From Amycolatopsis nivea (GTDB lineage: Bacteria; Actinomycetota; Actinomycetes; Mycobacteriales; Pseudonocardiaceae), in NCBI RefSeq assembly GCF_004522235.1, contig NZ_SDLT01000004.1, positions 258,462 through 322,461 of the forward strand: a stretch of 64,000 nucleotides of DNA, read 5' to 3'. Shown in pieces: positions 34,031 to 46,645 of the stretch. The notes below the pieces were generated by a model, which was given only the letters and a program-made list of their open reading frames with translations, did no database searches and was not told where the DNA came from. Position numbers and translations under genes: made by a program. Each line of letters opens with the position of its first letter. Positions within the stretch are counted from its first letter, which is position 1.

Positions 34031-36643
34031 TCACTGCTCCGGCGCCGTGCCGTCTTCTGCTGTGGGCTCCTCTGGCGTAGCCTCCGCCGCGTCCTCCGAA
34101 ACCGTCTCGGAGGCCGAGTCTTCCGGAGTCCCCGAAATCTCGGGGGCTTCCTCGGCGGAGTCCTCGCCACCATTGGCGACGTCCGAACCCTCGTCCGCGT
34201 TGCGTGCGACCGCGAGAAGAGTGGTTCCGTCACCCAGGTTCATCAGCCGAACGCCCTTGGTCTGCCTGCCCGCCTTGCGCACGTCCCGCGCCGGTGTGCG
34301 GATGACCCCGCCGCTGGACGTGATGGCGAACAGCTCGTCGTCCTCGTCGACGATGAGTGCCCCCACCAGCCTGCCACGTTTGCTGTCGTGCTGAATGGTG
34401 AGCACGCCCTTGCCGCCGCGGCCCTGTACCGGATAGTCCTCGATCGGCGTCCGCTTCGCATACGCGCCGTCCGTGGCGACCAGCAGGAACTTGTCCGGTT
34501 TGACCACGCTGATGCCGAGCAGTTCGTCACCCTCGTTGAACCGCATGCCCAGCACGCCCGAGGTCGGCCGTCCCATCGGGCGCAGCGCCTCGTCGGTGGC
34601 GTGGAAGCGGATCGACTGGCCGCCCGCCGACACCAGCAGCAGGTCGTCCTCGGCCGCCGCGAGCACCGCACCCATCAGCTCGTCGCCCTCGCGCAGGTTG
34701 ATCGCGATGAGCCCGCCCGCGCGGTTGGAGTCGAAGTCGGTGAGCTTCGTCTTCTTCACCAGGCCGCGCTGCGTGGCGAGCACCAGGTACGGCGCGACCT
34801 CGTAGTTCGGGATCTCGATGACCTGGGCGATCTGCTCGTCCGGCTGGAACGCGAGCAGGTTCGCCACGTGCTGGCCGCGCGCGTTGCGGTTGGCCTCGGG
34901 CAGGTCGTAGGCCTTCGCCCGGTACACCCGGCCCTTGTTCGTGAAGAACAGGATCCAGTCGTGCGTGGAGCACACGAAGAAGTGCTGGACGATGTCGTCC
35001 TGCTTCAGCGTCGCGCCCTGCACGCCCTTGCCGCCGCGCTTCTGCGACCGGTACAGATCGGTTTTCGTCCGCTTGGCGTAGCCCGTGCGGGTGATGGTGA
35101 CGACGACGTCTTCCTGCGCGATCAGGTCCTCGACCGACACGTCGCCGTCGAACGGGATGATCTGCGTGCGCCGGTCGTCGCCGTACTTGTCGACGATCTC
35201 CATCAGCTCGTCGCGGATGATCGACCGCTGCCGCTCCGGCTTCGCGAGGATGTCCTTGAGGTCGGCGATCTCCAGCTCGATCTCGGCCAGGGTGTCGATG
35301 ATCCGCTGCCGCTCCAGCGCGGCCAGCCTGCGCAGCTGCATGTCCAGGATCGCGGTCGCCTGGATCTCGTCGATCTCGAGCAGCGACATCAGGCCCGGCC
35401 GGGCCTCGTCGGCCGAGGGCGACCGCCGGATCAGGGCGATCACCTCGTCCAGCATGTCGAGCGCCTTGACCAGACCGCGCAGGATGTGGGCCCGTTCCTC
35501 GGCCTTGCGCAGCCGGTACCGGGTCCGCCGCACGATCACGTCGACCTGGTGCTTCACGTAGTGCCGGATGATCTGGTCGAGCCGCAGCGTGCGCGGCACG
35601 TCGTCGACCAGCGCCAGCATGTTCACGCCGAAGTTCTGCTGCAGCTGGGTGTGCTTGAACAGGTTGTTCAGCACGACCTTCGCCACCGCGTCGCGCTTGA
35701 TCGTGATGACGATCCGCATGCCGGAACGGCTGTTGGACTCGTCCGCGATGTCCGCGATGCCGGTGATCTTGCCGTCGCGCACCAGGTGGGCGATGTTCTC
35801 CACCAGGTTGTCCGGGTTCACCTGGTAGGGCAGCTCGGACACGACCAGGATGGTGCGGCCCTTCGCGTCCTCCTCGACCTCGACGACCGCGCGCATCCGG
35901 ATCGAACCGCGACCGGTGCGGTAGGCGTCCTCGATCCCGGAGGTGCCGAGGATCATCGCCTTGGTCGGGAAGTCCGGGCCCTTGATCCGCACGAGCAGCG
36001 CGGCCAGCAGTTCGTCGTCGGTCGCTTCCGGGTTCTCCAGCGCCCACACGACGCCTTCGGACACCTCGCGCAGGTTGTGCGGCGGGATGTTCGTCGCCAT
36101 CCCGACCGCGATCCCGGAACCGCCGTTGACCAGCAGGTTCGGGAACCGCGACGGCAAAACGTCGGGCTCCTGGGTGCGCCCGTCGTAGTTGTCGCGGAAA
36201 TCGACGGTGTCCTCTTCGATGTCCGCGAGCATCTGCATCGCGAGCGGCGCGAGCCGGGACTCGGTGTACCGCATCGCGGCCGCGGGGTCGTTGCCCGACG
36301 AGCCGAAGTTGCCCTGGCCGTCGATCAAGGGGTAGCGCAGCGACCACGGCTGGGCGAGCCGCACGAGCGCGTCGTAGATCGCCGAGTCGCCGTGCGGGTG
36401 GTAGTTGCCCATGACGTCGCCGACGACGCGGGAGCACTTGTTGTACCCGCGGTCCGGGCGGAACCCGGAGTCGAACATCGAGTACAGGATCCGGCGCGCC
36501 ACCGGCTTGAGGCCGTCGCGCACGTCCGGCAGCGCCCGCGACACGATGACGCTCATCGCGTAGTCGATGTAGGAGCGCTGCATCTCCTGCTGGATGTCGA
36601 CCGGCTCGATCCGGTCGTGTTCCGGCGGCAAGGTTTCCGTCAT
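34031..36643 (-). CDS. gyrA: DNA gyrase subunit A
   Basis: An 870-residue breakage-rejoining subunit. The catalytic Tyr is in [10 protein letters not shown] near residue 129. The quinolone-determining region reads [20 protein letters not shown], with Ser at the position of E. coli Ser83. The C-terminal beta-pinwheel starts with the GyrA box [10 protein letters not shown] near residue 550, and an acidic Glu/Asp/Ser tail of about 50 residues ends the protein. It is 48 bp after gyrB and transcribed with it. Acts with GyrB to supercoil DNA using ATP. Confidence 0.98.
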   Translation of the reverse strand: MTETLPPEHDRIEPVDIQQEMQRSYIDYAMSVIVSRALPDVRDGLKPVARRILYSMFDSGFRPDRGYNKCSRVVGDVMGNYHPHGDSAIYDALVRLAQPWSLRYPLIDGQGNFGSSGNDPAAAMRYTESRLAPLAMQMLADIEEDTVDFRDNYDGRTQEPDVLPSRFPNLLVNGGSGIAVGMATNIPPHNLREVSEGVVWALENPEATDDELLAALLVRIKGPDFPTKAMILGTSGIEDAYRTGRGSIRMRAVVEVEEDAKGRTILVVSELPYQVNPDNLVENIAHLVRDGKITGIADIADESNSRSGMRIVITIKRDAVAKVVLNNLFKHTQLQQNFGVNMLALVDDVPRTLRLDQIIRHYVKHQVDVIVRRTRYRLRKAEERAHILRGLVKALDMLDEVIALIRRSPSADEARPGLMSLLEIDEIQATAILDMQLRRLAALERQRIIDTLAEIELEIADLKDILAKPERQRSIIRDELMEIVDKYGDDRRTQIIPFDGDVSVEDLIAQEDVVVTITRTGYAKRTKTDLYRSQKRGGKGVQGATLKQDDIVQHFFVCSTHDWILFFTNKGRVYRAKAYDLPEANRNARGQHVANLLAFQPDEQIAQVIEIPNYEVAPYLVLATQRGLVKKTKLTDFDSNRAGGLIAINLREGDELMGAVLAAAEDDLLLVSAGGQSIRFHATDEALRPMGRPTSGVLGMRFNEGDELLGISVVKPDKFLLVATDGAYAKRTPIEDYPVQGRGGKGVLTIQHDSKRGRLVGALIVDEDDELFAITSSGGVIRTPARDVRKAGRQTKGVRLMNLGDGTTLLAVARNADEGSDVANGGEDSAEEAPEISGTPEDSASETVSEDAAEATPEEPTAEDGTAPEQ

Positions 36644-36691
36644 GGGGTCCTTCTTGTGAGCAGTCCTGGGAAGCGGGTGAGAAGGGGACGC

Positions 36692-38698
<2,007 letters not shown>

Positions 38699-38856
38699 CT
38701 ACTACAACAGTGTACTTGCCCGCACGCGCTCACATGCGGCTAGGACACCCCTCAGCCGGTCGCAGAGGGACGAAATCACCCTCAGTTGAGTCATCTCGTA
38801 TCCGAAGCTGCGCGGCCCGGTCCTCGGGGAACTCATCCGCCGGAGCGCAACCCCCG

Positions 38857-39609
38857 TCAGCCGTACGTGTCACGCGGCCCGCGACCAGGCACGTGCCGGG
38901 GCCCTTTCCGCCAGCTCGGAGCGGTCGGACCCTGGATCCGCATCCGCTTGACCACGCCGTTCCCGACGCCCGCGGCGATCTTCGCCAGCAATTTGCCCTG
39001 CAGCAACCGCAACTGCGTCGCCCACGCGGTGGAACTCGCGCGGACGGTCAGCTCGCCGTCTTTCAGCGCGACCGGCTGGGCGTGTTCGGCGACGTCCTCG
39101 CCCACGAGCCGGGCCCACTGCCCGAACACGCGCGCGTTCGTCATCGTGTCCTGCCAGCCGCTGTCGGAGATCAGCCGCGAGACGAGCCTGCCGAGCGGCT
39201 GCGGGTCGCGCGGATCCGCGCCGGGACCGGACCAGCGCCGCCGCGCCCGGTTCTGCCCGCCGCCCCCGTTGATCCGGCCGCGCCGGAGGTTCGGCGGGGC
39301 TCCGCGTTCGCGGGCTTTCGCCTTCGCCGCTTCGAGCGCGGCGTGCGCGAGGTCGCGGCCGCTCGGTTTGTCCCCAGCGGCCGTCTCGTTCGGCCCAGTG
39401 GAACTGTCACGCTCAGTCGCGCCACGCGCGGGATTTCCGGAAGTGTCGCCCGCTGCCGGGGTGTCAAGACCGCCATCCGGCCGGTTCGTCACTCGCGGCG
39501 ATAACGCGGCTCCGGGTTTATCCACACTGTCCACAGGTTTGTCCCCAGATCGGTGGGCAACCCGCGTGACCCCGGTCACCCCGCGTGGTCGTCGTGGCTG
39601 TTCAGGCAC
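38857..39609 (-). CDS. dciA: DciA-family (DUF721) protein, probable replicative helicase loader
   Basis: A 250-residue protein. The DUF721/DciA domain is at the C-terminus (about residues 135-225): [55 protein letters not shown]. DciA loads or operates the DnaB helicase in bacteria without DnaC. The first 130 residues are disordered, with repeated DKP motifs ([20 protein letters not shown]) encoded by sequences that are also DnaA boxes. It overlaps recF by 8 bp and lies where Rv0004 lies in mycobacteria. Confidence 0.92.
   Translation of the reverse strand: MPEQPRRPRGVTGVTRVAHRSGDKPVDSVDKPGAALSPRVTNRPDGGLDTPAAGDTSGNPARGATERDSSTGPNETAAGDKPSGRDLAHAALEAAKAKARERGAPPNLRRGRINGGGGQNRARRRWSGPGADPRDPQPLGRLVSRLISDSGWQDTMTNARVFGQWARLVGEDVAEHAQPVALKDGELTVRASSTAWATQLRLLQGKLLAKIAAGVGNGVVKRMRIQGPTAPSWRKGPRHVPGRGPRDTYG
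39368..39547. promoter_or_regulatory. DnaA-box cluster inside dciA
   Basis: On the plus strand: a perfect TTATCCACA at 39518-39526, CTGTCCACA at 39527-39535 (one mismatch), TTGTCCCCA at 39539-39547 and another TTGTCCCCA at 39368-39376. Three sites occur within 30 bp, in the part of dciA coding for disordered, poorly constrained residues, about 3.3 kb from oriC. DnaA binding is inference. Confidence 0.55.
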
Positions 39610-40756
39610 GGTTCACCTCCCCGTCGGCCACCGTGAACCTCGCACCGGCGAGCTCCTCGGGCACGTCCTCGGCCACCGCCGCGGTGATGAGCACCTGCTC
39701 GGCGCTCGCGGAGACCTCGGCCAGCCGCGCCCGGCGCTTGCGGTCGAGTTCGGCAAACACATCGTCCAGCAACAAGACCGGTTCGCCCGCTTCGGCGCGC
39801 AGAAGTTCGTAACTTCCGAGCCGCAACGCGAGCGCGAACGACCACGACTCGCCGTGGCTCGCGTACCCCTTCGCCGGCGCTTCGCCGAGAATCAGCTCCA
39901 GTTCGTCCCGATGCGGGCCGACCAGGCTGATCCCTCGCTCCAGCTCCTGCCGACGCGTGTCCGCCAGGGCCTTCAGCAACAACTCGCGCAGTACCTCTGC
40001 CTCGGCACGCTCTCCGCCAGGCACTCCGTACGACGGCGGAAGCGCTTCGCCGAGCGAAGACTTGTACGCGATCTTCGCCGGGCGAGAGTCGGGCGCGACC
40101 CCCATATAGGCGTCGGCCGTGTACGGCGCGAGGTCCGCGATGAGGTTCAGCCGTGCCGCCAGCAGCTGCGCGCCAGCCACCGAGAGATGGTCGTCCCACA
40201 CGTCGAGCGTCGACAGCGCGTACGGGTCTTCGCGACCAGTACGACGTTTGCCCGCGGTCTTGAGAAGCGCGTTGCGCTGCTTAAGCACCTTCTCGTAGTC
40301 CGCGCGCACGCCTGCGTACCGAGGCGCGCGAAGCACGAGCAGTTCGTCCATGAACCGACGGCGTTCGCTCGGATCGCCGCGCACCAGCGAGAGGTCCTCC
40401 GGAGAGAACAGCACCGTACGCAGAATGCCGAGCACGTCGCGCGGCTTGCCGACCGCGCCACGGTTCACCCGCGCGCGGTTGGCGCGGCCGGGCGTGATCT
40501 CGAGTTCGACCGTCAGCTCGCGGTCTTCGTTGACGACCGCGACCCGGACGAGCGCGCGCTCACAGCCGTGCCGGACGAGCGGGGCGTCCGTGGCGACCCG
40601 GTGCGAACCGAGGGTCGCCACGTAGCCGATCGCTTCGAGCAGGTTCGTCTTCCCCCGGCCGTTCTGGCCGACGAGCACGACCGGCCCCGGTTCGAGGGCG
40701 AGGTCGGCCAGCGGCCAGGACCGGAAGTCGGTGACCTGGAGATGTCGCAGATACAC
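39602..40756 (-). CDS. recF: DNA replication and repair protein RecF
   Basis: A 384-residue SMC-like ATPase that with RecO/RecR loads RecA at gaps. It starts [19 protein letters not shown]. Walker A is [17 protein letters not shown] near residue 33, the ABC-like signature lies in the C-terminal third, and Walker B is [18 protein letters not shown] near 335. It follows gnd by 18 bp and overlaps dciA by 8 bp, in the order conserved from dnaN onward. Confidence 0.97.
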   Translation of the reverse strand: MYLRHLQVTDFRSWPLADLALEPGPVVLVGQNGRGKTNLLEAIGYVATLGSHRVATDAPLVRHGCERALVRVAVVNEDRELTVELEITPGRANRARVNRGAVGKPRDVLGILRTVLFSPEDLSLVRGDPSERRRFMDELLVLRAPRYAGVRADYEKVLKQRNALLKTAGKRRTGREDPYALSTLDVWDDHLSVAGAQLLAARLNLIADLAPYTADAYMGVAPDSRPAKIAYKSSLGEALPPSYGVPGGERAEAEVLRELLLKALADTRRQELERGISLVGPHRDELELILGEAPAKGYASHGESWSFALALRLGSYELLRAEAGEPVLLLDDVFAELDRKRRARLAEVSASAEQVLITAAVAEDVPEELAGARFTVADGEVNRA

Positions 40757-40774
40757 GGGCGGGGACCGCGGGAG

Positions 40775-41665
40775 CTAGCTCCCGGCCTTCTTCACAGCGT
40801 GGCCGCCGAACTGGTTGCGCAGCGCGGCGACGGCACGCATCGCGGCGGAGTCCTTCTGCCGGGAGGAGAACCGGGCGAACAGCGCGGCCGACAGCACCGG
40901 GGCGGGCACCGCGTTGTTGACCGCTTCCTCCAGCGTCCAGCGGCCTTCGCCGGAGTCCTCGACGTAGCCTTCGAGGTCGTCCAGCTCCGGGTCCTCGTCC
41001 AGCGCGCGCACCAGCAGGTCGAGCAGCCAGGAGCGGACCACGGTGCCGCGCTGCCAGCCCTTGATCACGGCGGGCACGTCGTCGACGGTCTTCGCGGCTT
41101 CGAGCAGCTCGAAGCCCTCGGCGTAGGCCTGCATGATGCCGTACTCGATGCCGTTGTGGATCATCTTCGCGTAGTGCCCGGCGCCGACCGAGCCGGCGTG
41201 CGAGAAGCCTTCCTCGCGCGGGCCCTCCGGACGCAGCGCGTCGAAGATCGGCATCGCGCGCTGGACGTCCGACGCCGCGCCGCCGACCATCAGGCCGTAG
41301 CCGTTGTCCTTGCCCCACACGCCGCCGGAGACGCCGCAGTCGAGGTAGCCGACGCCGTGCGCGGCGAGCAGATCAGCGTTCAGCTTGTCGTCGGTGAACT
41401 TCGAGTTCCCGCCGTCGATCACCAGGTCGCCCTCGGACAGCAGCTGCCCGAGTTCGGTCACGGTCTGCCGGGTCGGCTCGCCCGCCGGGACCATGATCCA
41501 CACGATCCGCGGACCGGACAGCTTGGACACCAGGTCTTCGAGCGACGTCGAGTCGCTGACGTCCTGGTTGCGGTCGTAGCCGACCACCTCGTGCCCGGCG
41601 GCGCGCAGCCGCTCGCGCATGTTGAAGCCCATCTTGCCCAGGCCGACGAGACCCAGCTGAACCAT
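40775..41665 (-). CDS. gnd: 6-phosphogluconate dehydrogenase, decarboxylating (short type)
   Basis: A 296-residue cytoplasmic dehydrogenase converting 6-phosphogluconate to ribulose 5-phosphate and CO2. The Rossmann motif GLVGLGKMGFNMRERL lies at residues 5-20. VIDGGNSKFTDDKLNADL near 88 and YLDCGVSGGVWGKDNGYGLMVGG near 112 are family signatures, and the catalytic Lys lies in HYAKMIHNGIEYGIMQAY near 168. The short form is often NAD-linked. The dnaN-gnd-recF order is common in actinomycetes. The 49-bp gap to dnaN suggests co-transcription. Confidence 0.94.
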   Translation of the reverse strand: MVQLGLVGLGKMGFNMRERLRAAGHEVVGYDRNQDVSDSTSLEDLVSKLSGPRIVWIMVPAGEPTRQTVTELGQLLSEGDLVIDGGNSKFTDDKLNADLLAAHGVGYLDCGVSGGVWGKDNGYGLMVGGAASDVQRAMPIFDALRPEGPREEGFSHAGSVGAGHYAKMIHNGIEYGIMQAYAEGFELLEAAKTVDDVPAVIKGWQRGTVVRSWLLDLLVRALDEDPELDDLEGYVEDSGEGRWTLEEAVNNAVPAPVLSAALFARFSSRQKDSAAMRAVAALRNQFGGHAVKKAGS

Positions 41666-41714
41666 GAGATCCCCTTTGGATTGGATCGGTTTTCCTCGGT
41701 TGGACGCGCGCCGC

Positions 41715-42848
41715 TCAGCCCGGCAGCCGGACCGGCATGAGCAGGTAGAGATACCCGGGGACGACGTTGCCCTCGGCGTCGGCTGGCTTGATCAGCGCCG
41801 GGCGGTTGGGCGTGGTGAACGTCAGCTCGGCCCGGTCGCTGTGCAGCGCGCCGAGCCCGTCGACGAGGTAGCCGGGGTTGAACGCGATGGTGACCGGCTC
41901 GCCCTCGTAGTCGACCTGGAGTTCTTCCTCGGCGCTGCCCTCGTCGTCGCCGCCAGCGGACAGCCGCAGGGAGCCGTCGCCGAATTCGAGCCGCACCTGG
42001 GTGCCGCGCTCGGCGACCAGCGACACGCGCTTGATCGACTCGGTGAGCGCGCTGACCTCGATGACCGCGCGCGAGGTGTGGTTCGCGGGCAGCAGCTGGC
42101 GGTAGGGCGGGAACTCGGCGTCGAGCAGCCGGGTGGTCGTGTAGCGGCCGGCCCCGGACAGGCCGAGCAGTCCGTCGCCGGAAGCGAGCGCGAGCTGCAC
42201 GGTGGTGCCCGCGCCGCCGAGCGTCTTGGCCGCCTCGGCGAGCGTGCGCGCCGGGACGAGCACCGCGGCGTCGGACAGGCCCTCGGCGGGCTTCCAGGTG
42301 AACTCGCGCATGGCGAGCCGGAACCGGTCGGTGGCGACGAGGGTGAGCGTCTCGCCGGAGATCTCCAGCCGCATGCCGGTGAGCATGGGGAGCGTGTCGT
42401 CCTTGCCCGCCGCGGTGGCGACCTGGGTGACCGCCTGGCCGAAGACGTCGCCGGTGAGCTCGCCCGCGTGCGCGGGCTGGGACGGCAGCTGCGGGTAGTC
42501 CTCGACCGGCATGGTCGGGAGGCTGAACCGGGCACTGCCGCACGTGATGGTGGCGCGGGCGCCGTCGACGGAGATCTCCACCGGCTGCGCGGGGAGCGCC
42601 TTGGTGATGTCGGCGAGGAGGCGGCCGGAGACGAGCAGCCGTCCGCCGTCGGCGATGGTCGCGGGAACGCCGACCGTGGCCGAGACCTCGTAGTCGAAGC
42701 CGGAGACTGTGAGCGCGTCGGACTCCCCGTCCGCGCCCGCGTCGAGGAGAACACCGCCCAGCACCGGCACCGGAGGCCGGGAGGGGAGGCTTCTGGCCAC
42801 CCACGCGACGGCGTCGGCGAGCCCGTCGCGCTCGACGCGGATCTTCAT
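41715..42848 (-). CDS. dnaN: DNA polymerase III beta subunit (sliding clamp)
   Basis: A 377-residue ring-forming clamp that tethers DNA polymerase III. ATG 42848 gives [20 protein letters not shown] and is preceded by AAAGGAAG; the frame is open further upstream but that stretch lies in the oriC spacer. Three clamp domains are present in order, with [44 protein letters not shown] and the C-terminal PVRLPG clamp ending. It follows oriC in the conserved dnaA-dnaN order. Confidence 0.98.
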   Translation of the reverse strand: MKIRVERDGLADAVAWVARSLPSRPPVPVLGGVLLDAGADGESDALTVSGFDYEVSATVGVPATIADGGRLLVSGRLLADITKALPAQPVEISVDGARATITCGSARFSLPTMPVEDYPQLPSQPAHAGELTGDVFGQAVTQVATAAGKDDTLPMLTGMRLEISGETLTLVATDRFRLAMREFTWKPAEGLSDAAVLVPARTLAEAAKTLGGAGTTVQLALASGDGLLGLSGAGRYTTTRLLDAEFPPYRQLLPANHTSRAVIEVSALTESIKRVSLVAERGTQVRLEFGDGSLRLSAGGDDEGSAEEELQVDYEGEPVTIAFNPGYLVDGLGALHSDRAELTFTTPNRPALIKPADAEGNVVPGYLYLLMPVRLPG

Positions 42849-43674
42849 GCGCGCTTCCTTTCGACAGCCGAGCCCCTCGGCTCGTGAAGGGGTCGCCGGG
42901 CGCCAGTCGTGAGCACCGCGCGCGACCGGGTCCCCGCCGGTCCGGTCCGCCCCGCGCGGGAACGGACCAGCTGCAGACATCCACGTTAGGCCGTCGCCGG
43001 GGGTGCCGTCACCTCGGCCTCCCCTTCACTTTGTCGACAAGACGACACGAATCTCGGCTTGTCCCCAGTTTCGTCCTCCGCCTGTTTTTGTTCTGTTCTT
43101 TCTTAGAAGAGATGAAAAACCAGTAGCAGTAATAGGGGCTGTGGATTGTGTGGACAGCGCTCGTTCGCGCTGGTCGTGGCGTGCGTCGGCCTGTGGGCAG
43201 CCCTGGTGGCGGATCGGTGGATGGTTCGGGCGATCCGTGGATGGTTTCGAGCCGTCCCGGATTCATCCACAGTTGTCCCCAGTTATCCCCACAGTTGTCC
43301 CCAGGTTGGGACCGAGTTGTACCCAGGCTCTGGGGGCAGCCGAAGCGGCCGGGATCGCCCTGGTGAGTGACGACCCACAGTTGTGGATGACCTGTGGGCA
43401 ACCTGGGGAATCCGCGTGGACAACCCTGGGGACAACCTGTGGATCCGGTGTGAACGGGATGTGGATCAAATCCGGGTCGCCGCAGGTCTGGGATTCGTTG
43501 GCACTGTGGGCAAACTGCACACACCCTGGGGAAAACCCCTTGTGTATCAATGAGTTTGGGAAATTCTCTGTACACAGGCTGTGGACGTCTGTGGATGCGT
43601 ACGCGTGCTTCGCTCCGCTGCTTATCCGTACGCACGCTTCGGCTGCGTACGCGCGAGAAGCCAGTCATGGCAGC
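42849..43674. other. oriC: Chromosomal replication origin, oriC
   Basis: The gene-free dnaN-dnaA spacer. DnaA-box-like 9-mers on the plus strand: TTGTCCCCA (43059, 43273, 43295), TTATCCCCA (43283), TCATCCACA (43263). On the minus strand: TTGTCCCCA (43427), TCATCCACA (43382), TTGCCCACA (43393, 43505), TGATCCACA (43460), CTGTCCACA (43149), and weaker ones at 43140, 43415, 43438, 43580 and 43590. The four plus-strand boxes at 43263-43303 start 10, 10 and 12 bp apart, one per helical turn. An AT-rich tract (43084-43136) near dnaN is the likely unwinding element. I found no perfect TTGTCCACA or TTATCCACA in this spacer. Confidence 0.93.
43084..43136. other. AT-rich DNA-unwinding element candidate
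   Basis: This 53-bp stretch is far more AT-rich than its surroundings and has runs of T and A. It is flanked by a TTGTCCCCA box at 43059-43067 and boxes from 43140 onward. Position and composition fit the DUE of oriC. Confidence 0.65.
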
Positions 43675-43708
43675 AAAAAGGGCACCACGGGTGGTCCGTG
43701 GTGCCCTT
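43675..43708 (-). terminator. dnaA: dnaA terminator
   Basis: On the minus strand GGGCACCACGG and CCGTGGTGCCC form an 11-bp stem (43680-43690 with 43696-43706), a 5-base loop, and are followed by TTTTTG. It lies 50 bp after the dnaA stop and keeps transcription out of oriC. Confidence 0.92.
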
Positions 43709-43758
43709 ATCGTCGAAACCAGACTGTCTACAAGCGAGTGTCCAAACGCGGCAGTCGG

Positions 43759-45441
43759 CTACTGCCGAGCGCGCTGCTTGATGCGCGAGGTGAGCTCCTG
43801 CACCTGGTCGTAAATCCGCCGGCGCTCGGCCATCTCCTTGCGGATCTTCTTGTCCGCGTGCATGACGGTCGTGTGGTCGCGGCCGCCGAACGTCTGGCCG
43901 ATCTTCGGCAGCGACATCTCGGTCAGCTCGCGGCAGAGGTACATCGCGATCTGCCGCGCCGTGGCGAGCGCCTTCGTCTTGCCGGGCCCGCACAGCTCGT
44001 CGAGCGTCACGTCGAAGAACTCGGCGGTGACGCCCATGATGGTCGGCGCGGTGATCTCCGGCGTGTGCGAATCCGGGATCAGGTCGCGCAGCACGATCTC
44101 GGCGAGCCCGACTTCCACCGGCTGCTGGTTCAGCGACGCGAACGCGGTGACGCGGATCAGCGCGCCCTCCAGTTCGCGGATGTTCGCCTCGACCCGCGAC
44201 GCGATGAACTCCAGCACCTCGCCGGGCACCGCGAGCCGGTCCTGAGCCGCCTTCTTGCGCAGGATCGCGATCCGGGTCTCCAGCTCAGGCGGCTGGATGT
44301 CGGTGATCAGGCCCCATTCGAACCGCGTCCGCAGCCGGTCCTCCAGGGTCTCCAGCCGCTTGGGCGGCCGGTCGGAGCTGACGACGATCTGCTTGTTCTG
44401 GTTGTGCAGCGTGTTGAAGGTGTGGAAGAACTCCTCCTGGGTGCCTTCCTTGCCCTCCAGGAACTGGATGTCGTCCACCAGCAGGATGTCGACGTCGCGG
44501 TAGCGGCGCTGAAAAGCGACCTTGCGGTCGTCGCGCAGCGAGTTGATGAAGTCGTTCGTGAACTCTTCGGTCGAGACGTAGCGCACGCGCATGCCGGGGA
44601 ACAGCCGCTGCGCGTAGTGCCCGACGGCGTGCAGCAGGTGCGTCTTGCCGAGCCCGGACTCGCCCCAGATGAACAGCGGGTTGTACGCGCGGGCGGGCGC
44701 CTCGGCGACGGCGACCGCGGCGGCGTGCGCGAAGCGGTTGGACGCGCCGATGACGAAGGTGTCGAAGTTGTACTTCTCGTTCAGCTTCGTCTTCGACGTC
44801 TGCGGCTGCGCGGGAGCGGTGTAGGGCTGGCCCGCGATCGGCTGCCCGGCGAACCGGGGCCAGATCTCGTTCGCGGTCGCCAGCGCTTCGCCCTCTTCGT
44901 CGACTTCTTCGTCCGGGTCCTCGAGGTCGTCGAGGACGGGGTGCAGCGGCTGCTGAGGAGGCGGTGGCGGCGGCGGGTCGACCCGCGCCGGCGGAAGACC
45001 GGCCGCTTCGACCTGAGGCCGGCGCGGCGGCGGTTTCGGCTTCGGGCGCTCCGGGCGCACGTGGTCGGCCTGGCCGTTCTCCAGGTGCGGGCTCGCCTGC
45101 GGCACCGGCTCCGGCCGCGGGACATCGTTTTCCACCCGGGCGGGTGACGCCGCATAGCGGGGGGCGGGCGCGACCGGTTCGGTGCTGTCGACCTTCACCG
45201 CGAGCGACACCGGACGGCCGAGCCGCCGGGACAGCGCTTCGGTGATGGAGGTGCGCAGCGCGCGTTCGATGGCTTCCTTCGCGAAATCGCTCGGCGCGGC
45301 GAGCAGCGCGGTGCCGTCGAGGAGACCGATCGGGCGGGTCACCCGCATCCAGGCTCGTTGCTGCGGGGAGAGGGTGCCGTCGGACAGCTCCCGCACCACC
45401 TGCTCCCAGATGACGCCCAGATTGTGCTGGTGCTCCGACAC
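43759..45441 (-). CDS. dnaA: Chromosomal replication initiator protein DnaA
   Basis: A 560-residue initiator that binds DnaA boxes and unwinds oriC. Domain [21 protein letters not shown] from GTG 45441. Domain II: a long Pro-rich linker (about residues 95-215). Domain III: Walker [20 protein letters not shown] near residue 262, Walker [21 protein letters not shown] near 325. Domain [22 protein letters not shown] near 525, the DnaA signature. An in-frame extension to 45474 is possible. DnaA boxes about 115-130 bp upstream (45554-45574) suggest autoregulation. Confidence 0.98.
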   Translation of the reverse strand: MSEHQHNLGVIWEQVVRELSDGTLSPQQRAWMRVTRPIGLLDGTALLAAPSDFAKEAIERALRTSITEALSRRLGRPVSLAVKVDSTEPVAPAPRYAASPARVENDVPRPEPVPQASPHLENGQADHVRPERPKPKPPPRRPQVEAAGLPPARVDPPPPPPPQQPLHPVLDDLEDPDEEVDEEGEALATANEIWPRFAGQPIAGQPYTAPAQPQTSKTKLNEKYNFDTFVIGASNRFAHAAAVAVAEAPARAYNPLFIWGESGLGKTHLLHAVGHYAQRLFPGMRVRYVSTEEFTNDFINSLRDDRKVAFQRRYRDVDILLVDDIQFLEGKEGTQEEFFHTFNTLHNQNKQIVVSSDRPPKRLETLEDRLRTRFEWGLITDIQPPELETRIAILRKKAAQDRLAVPGEVLEFIASRVEANIRELEGALIRVTAFASLNQQPVEVGLAEIVLRDLIPDSHTPEITAPTIMGVTAEFFDVTLDELCGPGKTKALATARQIAMYLCRELTEMSLPKIGQTFGGRDHTTVMHADKKIRKEMAERRRIYDQVQELTSRIKQRARQ

Positions 45442-45553
45442 CGGTCTGACTCCCCTCCCCTCGTCGGCGCGCACGCCTGCGACCCGCCCCGAGCACGTCC
45501 TGGAAGCTCGCCTCGAGCACGCGGTCCGGACTCACCCGCGCGACGGCACAGCG

Positions 45554-45574
45554 ATATCCACAAAGTTGTCCACA
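45554..45574. promoter_or_regulatory. DnaA boxes in the dnaA promoter region
   Basis: ATATCCACA at 45554-45562 (one mismatch to TTATCCACA) is followed by a perfect TTGTCCACA at 45566-45574, 125 bp upstream of the dnaA start. The remaining dnaA-rpmH spacer (45442-46041, 600 bp) holds divergent promoters; I see no gene in it. Confidence 0.7.
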
Positions 45575-46041
45575 GCTGTGCACTAATGTACGGCCGTCCG
45601 CAGCCACGCGACCTGCGGGCTCGGCGTACTCCCCGGGCGCCTCCACACCCCCCGGCGTCGGCGAGGCCGAATCAGTCCTGCCCGGAGGCCGAGAGAGGCA
45701 CGCTAACAAGCCCTGCTCGATGCCACAAGACGTGGTGCTGCGCAAGCATTTCACGGTGTACGGCGTGTTGCCATTCGGTGCCGCGCCGTGCCGGAAGGCA
45801 GTCTCGCCGGTCGGTCGCCGAGGGCGCCGGAGGGGCGCCTGCAGCGTTCACGACCGGGGTGCGTACCCTCGTAAGGTCTCCCGTATGCGACGGGTGCGTT
45901 TCGCGTGCCTACGTATGTCGTCGCTCGTCGTGACGAGGCCACCCGGTGGTAGGAGACAGCACGAACTTCCGTGCGACCCGCACGACACGCCGGGCGCCGG
46001 GGAATCCGCCGTCGCCCGACGGCCGAGACACAGGAGAAGCA

Positions 46042-46185
46042 GTGAGCAAGGGCAAGCGCACCTTCCAGCCGAACAACCGTCGTCGCGCGAAGACCCACGG
46101 TTTCCGCCTGCGCATGCGGACCCGTGCGGGCCGCGCGATCCTCGCGGCGCGCCGTCGCAAGGGCCGCGCCGAGCTGTCCGCCTGA
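46042..46185 (+). CDS. rpmH: 50S ribosomal protein L34
   Basis: A 47-residue very basic ribosomal protein: [20 protein letters not shown] then [25 protein letters not shown] 46042 follows CAGGAGAAGCA, a good ribosome binding site. The longer in-frame opening from 45946 is not used. Divergent from dnaA and first gene of the rpmH-rnpA-yidD-yidC-jag transcript. Confidence 0.98.
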   Translation: MSKGKRTFQPNNRRRAKTHGFRLRMRTRAGRAILAARRRKGRAELSA

Positions 46186-46207
46186 TCCGGCTCAGCCGGA
46201 CCGCGTC

Positions 46208-46639
46208 GTGCTGCCCGCTGGCGCACGTCTGCGGCGGAGCGAGGACTTCCGGGTCGTCCTCCGCCGGGGGTCCCGAGCCGGCAGGCGCCGCCTCGTCGTC
46301 CACGCGTTGACCACGGACCCGTCCGTGGCCGCTTCGTTCGCGGCCAGGGCGGGTTTTGTGGTGAGCAAGGCCGTCGGGAACTCGGTGGTGCGCCACCGGG
46401 TGACCCGGCGGTTGCGGCACCTGGTTTCCGCGCGTCTCGGAACACTGCCCGCGGGCAGCTCGTTGGTGGTACGGGCATTGCCTCCGGCCGCGTCCGCGTC
46501 GAGCGCTGAGCTCGCCGCGGATCTCGACGCCGCACTGCGCCGGCTCGGCCTCGCGCCGTCCGGCCGCCCGGCCGGGGCCGATGCTCCCCGGCAGCCGCGC
46601 CAGCAGGGCACGGCACCCGACCACGGATCAGCGGTGTAA
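46208..46639 (+). CDS. rnpA: Ribonuclease P protein component
   Basis: A 143-residue basic protein that with RNase P RNA matures the 5' ends of tRNAs. GTG 46208 gives [21 protein letters not shown], the family start. The RNR-type motif is [16 protein letters not shown] near residue 57. The C-terminus (Pro/Ala/Gln-rich, about 25 residues) is longer than usual and disordered. It follows rpmH by 22 bp and precedes yidD by 6 bp. Confidence 0.95.
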   Translation: MLPAGARLRRSEDFRVVLRRGSRAGRRRLVVHALTTDPSVAASFAARAGFVVSKAVGNSVVRHRVTRRLRHLVSARLGTLPAGSSLVVRALPPAASASSAELAADLDAALRRLGLAPSGRPAGADAPRQPRQQGTAPDHGSAV

Positions 46640-46645
46640 ACGGCT

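Noticed and set aside
38786..41740. Long plus-strand frame opposite dciA, recF and gnd
   Set aside because: Antisense shadow of three conserved genes.
43003..43668. Open frames inside oriC on both strands
   Set aside because: Their residues (GQPWWR, STVVPS and similar) come from repeated DnaA boxes; no ribosome binding site or homology.
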